From Deltaproteobacteria bacterium (GTDB lineage Bacteria > Desulfobacterota > Syntrophobacteria > Syntrophobacterales > Syntrophobacteraceae), in assembly GCA_021777755.1 (NCBI GenBank), contig JAJYDE010000030.1, positions 1-48,430 of the forward strand: a DNA stretch of 48,430 nt, given 5' to 3'. Position numbers and translations under genes: made by a program. This document shows, piece after piece, positions 16,295 through 25,451 of the stretch (its first letter is position 1; the number at the start of each line of letters is the position of its first letter). The notes below the pieces were generated by a model. That model saw nothing but the letters and a program-made list of their open reading frames with translations. It searched no databases and was not told the origin of the DNA.

Positions 16295-17434
16295 TCAACA
16301 GGCTTTACACCCCGATGCGGGCTGATCAGCCTCAGCCGGCGAGGCAATCGACGGGACAATCCCCATCCTTTGCTCCACCGCCCGGTCTAGCATTCCGCTC
16401 AGCCCTCCGCGCCGCCCGGGAGAAAAACCGAATGAATCCAGCCAGACGTCATCGCTTTCCATGCACAGGTAGACGCACAGGCCGGGATCGACCTTCCGGA
16501 TCCTCTCGACGATAAATGAGTAGAACTCGGCCCTTATATCCCTGAAGTATCGCATCTTGCCGTCCAGTCCCCGGATGAATTCGCCGTAGACGATCCGACT
16601 GGCGGGATGGCGGGCCTTGACGATCGTCTTCAGTTCGGGCATGAAGCGCAGGGCGCCGAGGCTGATCCAGACGATCCGGGCAGGATCGACGGTGTCGAAA
16701 AGCCGGTCCAGAGTTTGCGCATATCCCGATTTCCACCGGGGATAATCGATGATCGGGTCGAAGTGAAAGGCCAGAAAATAGCCTTCCCCGGAACAGGCAC
16801 GGGCCGCCTCGAGCCTTTCGGAAATCGTGGCCGAAAGAGGCTCTTCCCGCCTTTGAACTTCTTCGGGGTTTAGCGACCAGGCAACGATGGTATGGCCCCC
16901 GTGATCGAGACCGATGAGATTGCCGACGGAATCGGTTTTCGTCTTGAGTTCGAGCACGCCATTGGGGGTTGAGGCGAAGAAGGGCACAATCGACCGGGTG
17001 ATCCCGGTAAAGGGATCGAGGAGCAGCGAATCGGTGAACTCACCGGTTCCGATCCGGTGGAGGCAGCCGCGGTTTTGATCGAAAAAGTCCGAAAGCTCGC
17101 GAAACATTCCGTCCAGGTTTCCAAACAGCCTCAGGTTGGGCTGATTGAGGTAGACCTGCAGAATGCAGTAGGTGCAGTTTATGGAGCACTGGGTCCCCAG
17201 GTTGAGGATCCTGTAGCCGCAGCAGTTGTAATGTCGAGTTCCGGGACAGGATTTAAGAAACCTCCCATGGAAGTCCACGACTTCGAGCAGATCGGGGGAG
17301 CGGGCCGAAACATCCCGGACCCTGTCCACGATTTCAAAGGAGGCGGCGGGCAGGTTTTTGCGCAGAGTCTCGGAAAGCGGGCTCTTGGCAACCGCCGACT
17401 CTAAGACGACCTTTCGGGGCGGGCGGATTTTCAT
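16295..17434 (-). CDS. SPL-family radical SAM protein (spore photoproduct lyase-like)
   Basis: A 379-residue radical SAM enzyme. The cluster motif is C83-x3-C87-x2-C90 (GTQCSINCTYCILQVYLNQP), the spacing and downstream sequence of the spore photoproduct lyase family. It also has a family-like FLAFHFDPIIDYPRWKSGY. The organism need not sporulate: SPL-like DNA-repair photolyase proteins occur in many non-spore-formers and their substrate is mostly unknown. C72 and a C-terminal CKAC are additional cysteines. The ATG overlaps the stop of the ParB-like gene (ATGA), so this is the last gene of purC / parB-like / spl. Confidence 0.8.
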   Translation of the reverse strand: MKIRPPRKVVLESAVAKSPLSETLRKNLPAASFEIVDRVRDVSARSPDLLEVVDFHGRFLKSCPGTRHYNCCGYRILNLGTQCSINCTYCILQVYLNQPNLRLFGNLDGMFRELSDFFDQNRGCLHRIGTGEFTDSLLLDPFTGITRSIVPFFASTPNGVLELKTKTDSVGNLIGLDHGGHTIVAWSLNPEEVQRREEPLSATISERLEAARACSGEGYFLAFHFDPIIDYPRWKSGYAQTLDRLFDTVDPARIVWISLGALRFMPELKTIVKARHPASRIVYGEFIRGLDGKMRYFRDIRAEFYSFIVERIRKVDPGLCVYLCMESDDVWLDSFGFSPGRRGGLSGMLDRAVEQRMGIVPSIASPAEADQPASGCKAC

Positions 17435-18387
17435 TTTTCAAAAACTTTATCCAGCCGGTTCGACGCGACCACGGGCTCGGCCAGACGGAAAATTTTTCGA
17501 AGTTCTTCAGGTCGGGTAAAACTTAATTGCATCGACCACTCCCCGCCCTCGAAAGCCTCGGGTGGAACAACCCTGGCTCCGAGGGGCAACCCCAGGGCTT
17601 CGAGCTCCCGCTGAAAGCGTTTTCGCCTCAAACTGAGGCGCGGATTTCTCACCTCGGCCAAATATTGTCTCAGGGCCGCCGTTTTTTCCCGGTGGTTCAT
17701 TTCGCGGGAAAGTATTTCCCGCACGGGTGCAAGCTCCAGCACCGCGGCCCGGGACGACTCCTGCCGGATGGCTATTTCGCTTATCCGCTCGACGATTTCC
17801 ACCTGGATGCTCGCGCTGCACTTAAGCGCCCGCAAGAGCGCCAAAACCGAGTCGAAACCGGGGTCGTCCCAGTCGGAAATCTCCATTGCCGCACGCTCGC
17901 AAACTTCGCCCGAGGCAAGCGCTTCGAGCATCCGCGGCCCCTTGCCCGCAAGCAGCAACCATTTGCGGATCGCCTCCGGCCGGTTGGCCGCTTTCAAACC
18001 GGATAGAAAAAACCCCGGGATTTCACCGGGGCCGAAAAGCTCTGCGAGAACGGCTATGATTTGAGCTTTTTCCGCCAGGTTTATTTCGCCTTCGCAAAGC
18101 CTTTTTTCCAGCTTTTCGACCCAAACCCGGCGCAGATCGCAACCTTCTTTGAAAATGCGGCAAAAAAGACAATCGCTCCCCTTGTCTTTTGCCCAGCGAA
18201 GCCGCTTGAAACCATCGACGACGAAAAACTTCCCCGATTTTTCCCCAAGCCACACAGGATCGAGAATACCCGCACGGGCGAGCGAATCGGCGAGCCGGTT
18301 TGAATCGGAAAAGCTTCGAAGCTCGAAAGTGCAGTCGCCAAGATCGATTTGCGACAAGCCGACATGACACAGGTCCACTTCAGTCAA
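17431..18387 (-). CDS. ParB/Srx-fold N-terminal domain protein
   Basis: A 318-residue protein. Residues about 10-85 resemble the ParB/sulfiredoxin-like fold: LADSLARAGILDPVWL, then FFVVDGFKRLRWAKDKG, where GFKRL takes the place of the ParB GxRR box. A long helical middle (90-260) follows, unlike the HTH domain of chromosomal ParB. No ParA is adjacent. The start is TTG with GGAG eight bases upstream and it overlaps purC by eight bases; the 3' end overlaps the SPL-like gene. Coupling with a radical SAM protein suggests a joint nucleic-acid role, but this is inference. Confidence 0.65.
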   Translation of the reverse strand: MTEVDLCHVGLSQIDLGDCTFELRSFSDSNRLADSLARAGILDPVWLGEKSGKFFVVDGFKRLRWAKDKGSDCLFCRIFKEGCDLRRVWVEKLEKRLCEGEINLAEKAQIIAVLAELFGPGEIPGFFLSGLKAANRPEAIRKWLLLAGKGPRMLEALASGEVCERAAMEISDWDDPGFDSVLALLRALKCSASIQVEIVERISEIAIRQESSRAAVLELAPVREILSREMNHREKTAALRQYLAEVRNPRLSLRRKRFQRELEALGLPLGARVVPPEAFEGGEWSMQLSFTRPEELRKIFRLAEPVVASNRLDKVFEK

Positions 18388-19276
18388 TGTCTTCTCCGCA
18401 AAGGCGCTTCAGGGCCTCAAGATAGCGGGCACGCGTGTTGACAATGACCTCACGGGGCAGCCGGGGCGCGGGATCGGACTTTTTCCATCCGCTCGATTTC
18501 AGGTAATCGCGAAGAAACTGCTTATCGAAACTCTCGGGGCTCCCGCCCGGCCGGTAGCGGTCCGCAGGCCAGAAACGGCTCGAATCGGGGGTGAGCACTT
18601 CGTCTATAAGCATAAGCTTGTCGTCAACCATGCCGAACTCGAATTTGGTGTCGGCAAGAATTATTCCGCGCTCGCGCGCGTATTCCCTCGCCTTGCGGTA
18701 AAGGGAGATGGCCGAATCCTTGACGTTCCGCGCATTCTCGGGACCAACCAGTTGGCCCATCTTCTCGAATGTGATGTTTTCGTCATGTTCACCCAGGGCC
18801 GCTTTTGTCGAAGGGGTAAACAGCGGCTCGGGCAACTCCTGGGCCTCCAGAAGTCCTTCGGGCAGGCCAATTCCGCACACCCGCCCGCCGCTTTGGTAGT
18901 CCTCCCACCCGGAGCCCGCAAGATAGCCTCTCACAATGCATTCCACCGGCAGCGCGGCCGCCTTCTTCACCCACATGGTCCTGCCCGCGAGCATGGCGCT
19001 GTAAGGGCCGCAGACCCGCGGAAAGGCGGCGCAATCCGTACTTATGAGGTGGTTTTCAATAATGCCGCCAAGGTGTCGGAGCCAAAACTCCGAAAGCTTG
19101 GTCAAAATAACACCCTTGTCGGGAATGGGGTCGGGCATCACCACATCGAAAGCCGATATCCGGTCGGTGGCCACGATGAGCAAAGAATCCCCCAGATCAT
19201 AGATGTCTCTAACCTTGCCGCGCGATACGAGATTCAATCCGGGAAAATTGGTTTCAAAAATCGGTGTTCCGGCCAT
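18380..19276 (-). CDS. purC: Phosphoribosylaminoimidazole-succinocarboxamide synthase
   Basis: A 298-residue PurC that joins CAIR and aspartate with ATP to give SAICAR in purine synthesis. Seen: SRGKVRDIYDLGDSLLIVATDRISAFDVVMPDPIPDKG, VECIVRGYLAGSGWEDYQ, ILADTKFEFG and LIDEVLTPDSSRFWP, all PurC signatures. Length fits the longer PurC type. AAGGAGAA precedes the ATG. It heads an overlapping operon with the ParB-like and SPL-like genes and is divergent from the stress-protein gene. Confidence 0.97.
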   Translation of the reverse strand: MAGTPIFETNFPGLNLVSRGKVRDIYDLGDSLLIVATDRISAFDVVMPDPIPDKGVILTKLSEFWLRHLGGIIENHLISTDCAAFPRVCGPYSAMLAGRTMWVKKAAALPVECIVRGYLAGSGWEDYQSGGRVCGIGLPEGLLEAQELPEPLFTPSTKAALGEHDENITFEKMGQLVGPENARNVKDSAISLYRKAREYARERGIILADTKFEFGMVDDKLMLIDEVLTPDSSRFWPADRYRPGGSPESFDKQFLRDYLKSSGWKKSDPAPRLPREVIVNTRARYLEALKRLCGEDID

Positions 19277-19343
19277 CTTTTCTCCTTGAAAGGACCAAAT
19301 AGAGTCAAAAAAGGATATACTATTATTCTAAAGGGGTTGCCAG

Positions 19344-20267
19344 ATGCAAACAATTCCAAAATGTTTTCTTCTTCCGATGGACGGGACCGGTGAAGCTCTT
19401 CGACCGGCCAAATTTCTCGGCAGCCTCTATGAGCCTTCCCGAGTAAGGCTCATCCTCAGCTATTTCTCCACGCCGCCTCCGTTTGCCTTTTCGGGCGCAC
19501 TCGCCCGGTCGAGCGAACTGCGGGAAAAAAAAAGGCGTTTTTTCGAACAGGTGAAGGCGGATGAGCGCCGGGTGTTCGAAACGGCCCTGGAGACATTGGC
19601 TGGCGAGGGTTTTTCAAAAGACTTCATCCAGGAACATGTCGAACCCAGGCAAATGAGCGTGGCCAAGCAGACATGCCTTCTGGGCGACATCAGAAAGGTC
19701 GATGCCATAGTGATCTCCAAGCATGTCAATACCAACCTGGAGGATTTGATGAAGTCGGATCCCTCTTCCGCCCTTGCTCGGTATTGCATAGAGTGTCCCG
19801 TCTGGCTGGTCCGAGGGAAAATCGATCCCGGCAGAGCGGCCATATGCGTTAAAGATGAGAAATCCTCCATGCGCATCGCCGATCACGCCGCATACATGCT
19901 CTACGAGACCGACACGCAAATCGACCTGCTGGCCATTGCCGGCAAAAACACCCGCCCCGTTTCATGCCGCCCCGCGGAGGCCGCTCAAAAGCTTACCGGG
20001 TCCGCAGAGGCCCAGGGCATAGCCGGCCTTGTGAGCGCCTTCGAAATACTTTCGGAAAACGGAATCGCCGAAGAGCGCATTCGTATGACGCTCCTTGCGG
20101 ACAGGGGCGACAGGGCGGATGAAATCCTTTCCTGGTGCGTCGCAAATGGAATTGGTATTCTCGGGCTCGGCCGTCCCCGAACCGAGGGAATCTTGAGTTA
20201 TCTGAAAAACTCGGCAACCGCGAAAATCGCTTCGGATTTTAAAAACATGGCGATCTGGATAGCCTGA
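19344..20267 (+). CDS. Tandem universal stress protein (UspA) domains
   Basis: A 307-residue protein built of two UspA-like alpha/beta domains (about 1-160 and 165-307). The first starts KCFLLPMDGTGEALRPAKFL and ends near VDAIVISKHVNTN...SSALARYCIECPVWLV; the second starts RAAICVKDEKSSMRIADHA and ends IGILGLGRPRTEGILSYLKNSATAKIA. The second domain has a partial G-2x-G-9x-G[S/T]-like ATP site; the first is less clear. It is probably a soluble stress or adenine-nucleotide-binding protein. Divergent from purC with only 67 bases between. Confidence 0.75.
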   Translation: MQTIPKCFLLPMDGTGEALRPAKFLGSLYEPSRVRLILSYFSTPPPFAFSGALARSSELREKKRRFFEQVKADERRVFETALETLAGEGFSKDFIQEHVEPRQMSVAKQTCLLGDIRKVDAIVISKHVNTNLEDLMKSDPSSALARYCIECPVWLVRGKIDPGRAAICVKDEKSSMRIADHAAYMLYETDTQIDLLAIAGKNTRPVSCRPAEAAQKLTGSAEAQGIAGLVSAFEILSENGIAEERIRMTLLADRGDRADEILSWCVANGIGILGLGRPRTEGILSYLKNSATAKIASDFKNMAIWIA

Positions 20268-20275
20268 AGCGAAAA

Positions 20276-20308
20276 GCGGGTAGGGGCTCTCTTTTACCCG
20301 CTACCCGC
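20276..20308 (+). terminator. Hairpin after the stress-protein gene
   Basis: GCGGGTAG (20276-20283) pairs with CTACCCGC (20301-20308), eight base pairs, nine bases after the stop codon. No strong T-run follows, so termination is plausible but not certain. Confidence 0.4.
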
Positions 20309-20551
20309 CACTTGTCTTTGCTACTAGCCAGTGTCCGCCCGGAAACCGCGGGATTCGGAGGGAGATTTGAGTTCGAGGCGTCCTTAACCAAGGTGGGATT
20401 CAGGGGTTTTTTGCTAATAAATCGGGTGCATACCTGAGCAAATCTCCCTGCCCCCCTTTTCCAAAGGAGGGAAAAACAAAACCCGGTCTCCGACTTGAAC
20501 GGGTTGCCGGATGGAGACTAGCTACCAGCCATTGCTCCCCGCTACAAGCTT

Positions 20552-21847
20552 TCACTCCCCGCCCTTGCCGGCACCAGCGGACCGGGGCTGTTGCTTTTTC
20601 GGTTTTTGGGATTTCCTGGCCGATTTTACCACGGTCTGCCGCAGCGTTGTCGCGCCACCCGCCTCGGAGTTCCGCCCTTCGGAAGGCCCTGCCGGATTAT
20701 CCGTCAGGGAAGCCACGGTAGTTTCCCGGTCCCCTTCCCGCGAGCGTTTGGGCCCCGCGCGCCTTACGGGTGCGGTCGGGTTATCGGCCCGCCTTGCGGG
20801 AGCTACGGCCATCCTGGGTCGCCTGAGGTCTTCGTAGGCGATCAGGATAGGGCTTGCCACGAACACGGAGGAGTAACTGCCGGTTATGACCCCGATCAGC
20901 ATGGCAAAGCAGAAATCATGGATCACGGTGCCCCCGAACAGGAAAAGCATGAGGATGACGAAAAACACGGTCATCGAGGTGAGCACGGTCCGGCTGAGCG
21001 TCTGGTTGATGGCGCTGTTGATCATCTCGCCGAAGCTCAGTTTTTTGTCCTTGTTTCGGTTTTCGCGGATTCTATCGTAGACGATGATGGTGTCGTTAAG
21101 CGAATAGCCCGAAAGAGTGAGCAGGGCCGCAAAGACCTCCAGGGTAAATTCCTTGTTGAAAAGGGCAAAGATTCCAACCGTGATAAGAATGTCGTGGACA
21201 AGCGACAGAAGCGCCCCCAACGCATATGGCAGCCTCAAAAACCAGCAGAGGGCAAGGGTTACGGCCAGCGCCCCCCCGATCAGGTAGACCGCGTTCAGGT
21301 CGAGTTCATTCAAAAGATAGATGCCGATGCCCATAACGAGCAGCATCGTAAGCCCCGATGACACCTTGGGCTCGAAACGCCAGGAGATGTAGAGGGCGAT
21401 GAAAAGAAAGGCGTAAAATATGGCCTGGAGGGCTTTCTGCCGCAGATCGTGGCCCACCTTGGGGCCGACCATCTCGACGCGCAACACCTTCTGCCCCGGC
21501 CCGTAAGCCTTGGTGAGCGCCTTGCCGATCACGGCCGAAAGGCTTTGCAACTCTTCGTGAATCGTATTGGCCCGGATCAAGTACTCATGGTCTTTTGGCG
21601 AACCAATCCGCTGGATGAACGCGTCGCTCACGATTCCATCGAGCGCCTTGCGAATATGGGTCGAGTCGGTGGGCTTGTCGAATTTGACCTGGATGAGCAT
21701 GCCGCCGGCAAAATCGACCCCCATCCTGAGCCCGCCCCTGGCATACAGGGTCAGCAGCCCGGCCAGAATGATGGCGCCGGAAAGCAGGAAGGCCTTGTTG
21801 CGCCAACCGACGAAGTTGATGTTGATATCGGGTTTTATCAGTTGCAT
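20552..21847 (-). CDS. secF: Protein translocase subunit SecF
   Basis: A 431-residue SecF. The N-terminal helix is followed by GVDFAGGMLIQVKF and the P-domain, then five helices with the conserved GYSLNDTIIVYDRIRENRNK and SRTVLTSMTVFFVILMLFLFGG. With SecD it forms the RND-type, proton-driven motor that aids Sec export. About 80 C-terminal residues after the last helix are Arg, Ala and Pro-rich and Lys-rich (ending GAGKGGE), a cytoplasmic extension longer than in standard SecF. Last gene of yajC-secD-secF. Confidence 0.96.
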   Translation of the reverse strand: MQLIKPDININFVGWRNKAFLLSGAIILAGLLTLYARGGLRMGVDFAGGMLIQVKFDKPTDSTHIRKALDGIVSDAFIQRIGSPKDHEYLIRANTIHEELQSLSAVIGKALTKAYGPGQKVLRVEMVGPKVGHDLRQKALQAIFYAFLFIALYISWRFEPKVSSGLTMLLVMGIGIYLLNELDLNAVYLIGGALAVTLALCWFLRLPYALGALLSLVHDILITVGIFALFNKEFTLEVFAALLTLSGYSLNDTIIVYDRIRENRNKDKKLSFGEMINSAINQTLSRTVLTSMTVFFVILMLFLFGGTVIHDFCFAMLIGVITGSYSSVFVASPILIAYEDLRRPRMAVAPARRADNPTAPVRRAGPKRSREGDRETTVASLTDNPAGPSEGRNSEAGGATTLRQTVVKSARKSQKPKKQQPRSAGAGKGGE

Positions 21848-21872
21848 TGGCTTTCCTTATTTATTCCCGCGA

Positions 21873-23468
21873 CTAAATGCTAAGCTCTTTTATCCGCCGC
21901 TCGTTGAGGAGATAGTCGAAAATCACCCTGGTAACGAAGATCGCGGTGAACATGTTTGCAACCAAGCCGAAAAACAGGGTTACCGCGAATCCTTTTACCG
22001 CGCCCGTCCCGAACTCGTAGAGAACCAGGGCGGCGATCGAACTGGTGACGTTGGCGTCCAGGATGGTTATCGTGGCACGCTCATAGCCGGTATCCACAGC
22101 GGCGCGGGGGGTTTTGCCAAGGCGCTGCTCCTCGCGTATCCGCTCATAGATCAAAACGTTTGCGTCAACGGCTATGCCTATGGTAAGGGCGATGCCCGCA
22201 ATGCCGGGAAGCGTCAGCGTTGCCCCGAAGCCCGCCATGACCGCCAGGATGAGTATGAGGTTCATCGCCAGCGCAATGTCGGCAACCACCCCCGAGAATT
22301 TGTAGTAGACCAACATGAACAAGATGATGCCAAGCCCGCCTATGGCCGAGGCCAGAACCCCGGCCCGGATCGAATCCCGCCCGAGCGAGGGGCCGACAGT
22401 GCTTTGCTCGAGGATTTTAACGGGTGCGGGCAGACTGCCCGAGTTCAACGCAACCGCAAGCACGTGGGCCTCCTCGTCGGTGAAGGCTCCCGTGATCTGC
22501 CCTTGGCTCGATATGCTCGACTTTATCACCGGCGCCGAATACACCACGCCGTCAAGAACTATTGCAAGCCTGCGGCCGATGTTTTGGCTGGTGACCTGCT
22601 GAAATATCTTGGCGCCCTGAGAATCGAACGTGAACCCGATCGCCGCCTGGCCAAAAGAACTTCCTCCCCCGCCTATCTCCACCCTGGCGTTTGTAAGATA
22701 CTGCCCGGTGAGCAAGGTCTTGTCTTCCAGAGCGATCCGGGTTTCAGGCGCCCCCGCGCCTTCCTCGGACCTCATGGGATAGACTTTGACGCCAGGGGGC
22801 GGATTGTGGCTGTCGATTTGCTGCTGCGTAACGTTTTGCGCCACAAGCTTGAACTCGAGCACGGCCGTTTTCCCGATAAGGCTTATCGCCTGCTGCGAGT
22901 CTTTCACCCCGGGGAGTTCAACCATTATTCGGTCGGTGCCCGCAAGCCGAATGTCGGGCTCTTTCATCCCGATGTGATCGATCCTGTTGCGGATGATCTC
23001 GATGGCCTGCTGCACCGCCCGGGTCCGCAGTTTGTTCTGCTCCACCGCGTTCATGCCGAGAAGTATCTTTGTGCCCTCCGAAGTGGTCTGCTGACCGAGC
23101 GAGGTAAGAGTGGGAAACCCGCTTCTCACCGCGTTGTTGAAATCATCGACTTTGGCATTGGCCGGAAGCTCGACGTCTATGTTCCACTTTCCGGTCCGGG
23201 CGACCCGGGTAAAACCGATTTTTTTGTCGCGCAAGGTGTTTTTGATTTCCTCGGCAAGATTATTTGCCGCATTTTCAATCGCCTTGTTGGTCTCGACTTC
23301 GAGCATCAGGTGCATGCCACCCTGAAGGTCGAGCCCCAGATGGATCTTGCCCGGCAGGATGCTTGACAACCCCGGCAGGGGGGAAGAGACGAAAGTGGGT
23401 AGAATGCAAAATACTCCGGCAATCAAGACCGCCGCGACTATCAGCGCGCGAACCGCTAAGCTTTTCAA
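21873..23468 (-). CDS. secD: Protein translocase subunit SecD
   Basis: A 531-residue SecD with an N-terminal helix, LGLDLQGGMHLMLEVE, the large periplasmic P1 domain (RNRIDHIGMKEPDI, RIMVELPGV), and six helices with AVDANVLIYERIREE and TSSIAALVLYEFGTGAVKGFAVTL. It works with SecF and YajC at the SecYEG channel. The start is TTG with GGAGG seven bases upstream. The gap to secF is 25 bases. Confidence 0.97.
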   Translation of the reverse strand: MKSLAVRALIVAAVLIAGVFCILPTFVSSPLPGLSSILPGKIHLGLDLQGGMHLMLEVETNKAIENAANNLAEEIKNTLRDKKIGFTRVARTGKWNIDVELPANAKVDDFNNAVRSGFPTLTSLGQQTTSEGTKILLGMNAVEQNKLRTRAVQQAIEIIRNRIDHIGMKEPDIRLAGTDRIMVELPGVKDSQQAISLIGKTAVLEFKLVAQNVTQQQIDSHNPPPGVKVYPMRSEEGAGAPETRIALEDKTLLTGQYLTNARVEIGGGGSSFGQAAIGFTFDSQGAKIFQQVTSQNIGRRLAIVLDGVVYSAPVIKSSISSQGQITGAFTDEEAHVLAVALNSGSLPAPVKILEQSTVGPSLGRDSIRAGVLASAIGGLGIILFMLVYYKFSGVVADIALAMNLILILAVMAGFGATLTLPGIAGIALTIGIAVDANVLIYERIREEQRLGKTPRAAVDTGYERATITILDANVTSSIAALVLYEFGTGAVKGFAVTLFFGLVANMFTAIFVTRVIFDYLLNERRIKELSI

Positions 23469-23568
23469 TTAAGCCTCCAACCGGCCGCAAGACTTTCGTT
23501 CACCCCGCGGCCACACTCACGCTCTCCGGCCGGCAAATCCGCCCGGAAGGACATTTCCAGTTTATTTC

Positions 23569-23958
23569 TCACGATTCTTTGTTCGAATCCTTGCCCGCTT
23601 CCTTTTCCGGCGCGGAGTCGCCCTTGGAGACCAGCCCTCCGACCGCCGTGCGGTTGACCTTCACACGAACTTTATCCGCCACTTCCATTGTGACCACGGT
23701 TTCATCGAGGTTGGTCACTCTTCCGCGAAGCCCCCCCACGGTGAAAATTGTATCACCCTTCTGAAGATCTGCCAGCATGCGGTTGTGCTCTTTTTGCCGC
23801 TTTTGCTGCGGACGAATGAGAAGGAAGTAAAAGATTGCAAGCATTGCGACAAGAAGAACCATGGGACTGCCGAGAAGTTGCTCGAAACCTCCGCGGGTCG
23901 CGGCTGCGGGGGTCTGTGCAAACGCTTCGGCAGCATTGGCCGCCACACTGAACATCAT
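23569..23958 (-). CDS. yajC: Preprotein translocase accessory protein YajC
   Basis: A 129-residue YajC. One membrane helix (MVLLVAMLAIFYFLLIRPQQKRQKEH) is followed by the cytoplasmic domain LQKGDTIFTVGGLRGRVTNLDE and VKVNRTAVGGL. The N-terminal extension before the helix is Ala-rich and the C-terminus is charged. GGGAGGA lies before a double ATG. First gene of the SecDF operon. Confidence 0.95.
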   Translation of the reverse strand: MMFSVAANAAEAFAQTPAAATRGGFEQLLGSPMVLLVAMLAIFYFLLIRPQQKRQKEHNRMLADLQKGDTIFTVGGLRGRVTNLDETVVTMEVADKVRVKVNRTAVGGLVSKGDSAPEKEAGKDSNKES

Positions 23959-24029
23959 GAGTATCCTCCCAAAATTTGATCCGGATTTTCCATACCATAC
24001 AAAGCATTGACTGGTGATCGAAGCGGTAT

Positions 24030-24058
24030 ATATAATGACGTTTAAACAAAAAAGTCAA
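24030..24058 (-). promoter_or_regulatory. Putative promoter of yajC-secD-secF
   Basis: On the minus strand TTGACT (24058-24053) and TTATAT (24035-24030) are separated by 17 bases in an AT-rich patch. The predicted leader to yajC is about 65 bases. Confidence 0.5.
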
Positions 24059-24206
24059 TAAGGAGCATTTCACACATCCCGCCCGCCGGATTGACGCCGG
24101 CCCCCCGATACCTGTATCCCGGGGTGGAAAAACTTCGGGGAGGCGCAAACAAGGCCGATTTCCCCGATTCATAAAAAATCTCACGCGGGTTCAGAGCGGA
24201 CATATC

Positions 24207-24722
24207 ATGGACGAAGCATTCAGGGAATTGAAAAGGGAAATCGAGCGGGCCTTGCTGCTGATGGAGCGCCTCGGGGCGGCCTGCGCCGGGGCTCCGGAAC
24301 TCCAAGGGCTTGTCCGAAAACTCGTGCGTCAGACGGAAAGGACCGACTCGCTCATGGCCGGTTCCGGTGTGGCGGAGGCCTGCGCCAAGTGCGCCAGGGC
24401 CACGGGCAGTTGCTGTTTCAGGGAAATGGGGGAAAGCTACGGGGCGATGCAACTTTTTGCCAACCTGCTTCTGGGCGCCGAGATCCCCCGAAGTTGGGAT
24501 TTTCCGAAAAGCTGTTATTTTGTCGGAAAAAACGGGTGCGAGCTCAAATCCCGGCACTCTTTCTGCCTGAACTATTTTTGCCCGCAACTAATCGATATTC
24601 TCGGAGAGGAAAAGATCCTCGAAATTCAACGCCAGGTGGGCGAACAGCTTCTCGCCGGATGGGAACTGGAGCGGACACTCACAAGGTTTATCACCTCGCG
24701 CGCCACTCCAGAGCATCCATGA
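24207..24722 (+). CDS. Cys-rich protein, possibly YkgJ-type metal-binding
   Basis: A 171-residue soluble protein. An N-terminal helical region (1-70) is followed by clustered cysteines: ACAKCARATGSCCF, KSCYFVGKNGCEL and SFCLNYFCPQ. The CxxC, CC and C-rich pattern resembles YkgJ/UPF0153-type proteins that may bind Zn or Fe-S, but the match is not strong. It is not a recognised enzyme. Its 3' end overlaps the convergent gene by 32 bases. Ribosome-binding site weak. Confidence 0.6.
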   Translation: MDEAFRELKREIERALLLMERLGAACAGAPELQGLVRKLVRQTERTDSLMAGSGVAEACAKCARATGSCCFREMGESYGAMQLFANLLLGAEIPRSWDFPKSCYFVGKNGCELKSRHSFCLNYFCPQLIDILGEEKILEIQRQVGEQLLAGWELERTLTRFITSRATPEHP

Positions 24723-25389
24723 CCGCGTGGCAGCGGCAACTGGTCGCAACCAGCCAGCCTCCCGGTTTGGCCCCGATTCGCGCAGCCAGTTCACGGAGGC
24801 TGCGGCCCGGGTATCCGCCAACCCCCGGGGCAAGCTGCACGCTCCGGAGCACAACGACTTCGAACCCCGGGACATCGACCGCGCCAAGGAGTTCATAGAG
24901 GTTTCCGCGCCGCTGTTTTCCGGTGTGGGTGCAGATCTGGTCCGGCTCGTTGCAGTTGTCGGGGCACCTGAAGTCGGCAAAGCTGGCATAAAGGGTTCCC
25001 GAAGGGACGCGAAAGGGATTGGGAACCTGCAAATCCACCGCTTCGGGCACCGCAAGCCTTCCGCGGTCGCAGGCAAGGCCGGGCTGGCTCAAAACCCACT
25101 CGAATCCCACATGCACGGGCACCGAGGGGATGATCCACAAGTCATCCTCGGGAGGGGCGCAGCTCATTTGCGCAATGCAATCCCCCACCTCGCCCGCAAT
25201 CCCCGGGCCCGTGATTTGAGCGACCCTTTCGCCATCGCGGTCGATGACCGAGAACAGGGCATCCGGAAAGCGGCTTTTCAGCCTTTTGGCTGCAAGCCTT
25301 CCGAAATGACCGGCCCCCAGTATCCTTATGCGCCGGGGAGGGTAAATATCGGGGAAAAACTCGGAGGTCGAGTTCTCGGCCTTGGCCAT
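24691..25389 (-). CDS. Rossmann-fold (TrkA-N-like) protein of unknown function
   Basis: A 232-residue protein with an N-terminal nucleotide-binding fold: IRILGAGHFGRLAAKRLKSRFPDALFSVIDRDGE (GxGxxG at about 25-30, acidic end of strand 2). Later it has FRCPDNCNEPDQICTHTG, a Cys-containing segment, and PGGWLVATSCRCHAVMDAL near the C-terminus, also Cys-rich. A redox or metal role is possible but unproven. Convergent overlap with the Cys-rich gene at 24207 is an odd pairing of two Cys-rich unknowns. Confidence 0.6.
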   Translation of the reverse strand: MAKAENSTSEFFPDIYPPRRIRILGAGHFGRLAAKRLKSRFPDALFSVIDRDGERVAQITGPGIAGEVGDCIAQMSCAPPEDDLWIIPSVPVHVGFEWVLSQPGLACDRGRLAVPEAVDLQVPNPFRVPSGTLYASFADFRCPDNCNEPDQICTHTGKQRRGNLYELLGAVDVPGFEVVVLRSVQLAPGVGGYPGRSLRELAARIGAKPGGWLVATSCRCHAVMDALEWRAR

Positions 25390-25451
25390 CTTTTGTTTCC
25401 CTCGCGACTGAGATATATTATTTTGAGAAAAAGCATCGATTGGATAAAATT

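Noticed and set aside
16295-17434. SPL-like gene as evidence for a spore-former
   Set aside because: SPL-family proteins occur in many non-sporulating bacteria, and no sporulation genes are present.
21567-23366. A 599-codon plus-strand frame
   Set aside because: It lies antisense to secF/secD, whose proteins show all family motifs; the plus-strand protein has biased, shadow-like composition.
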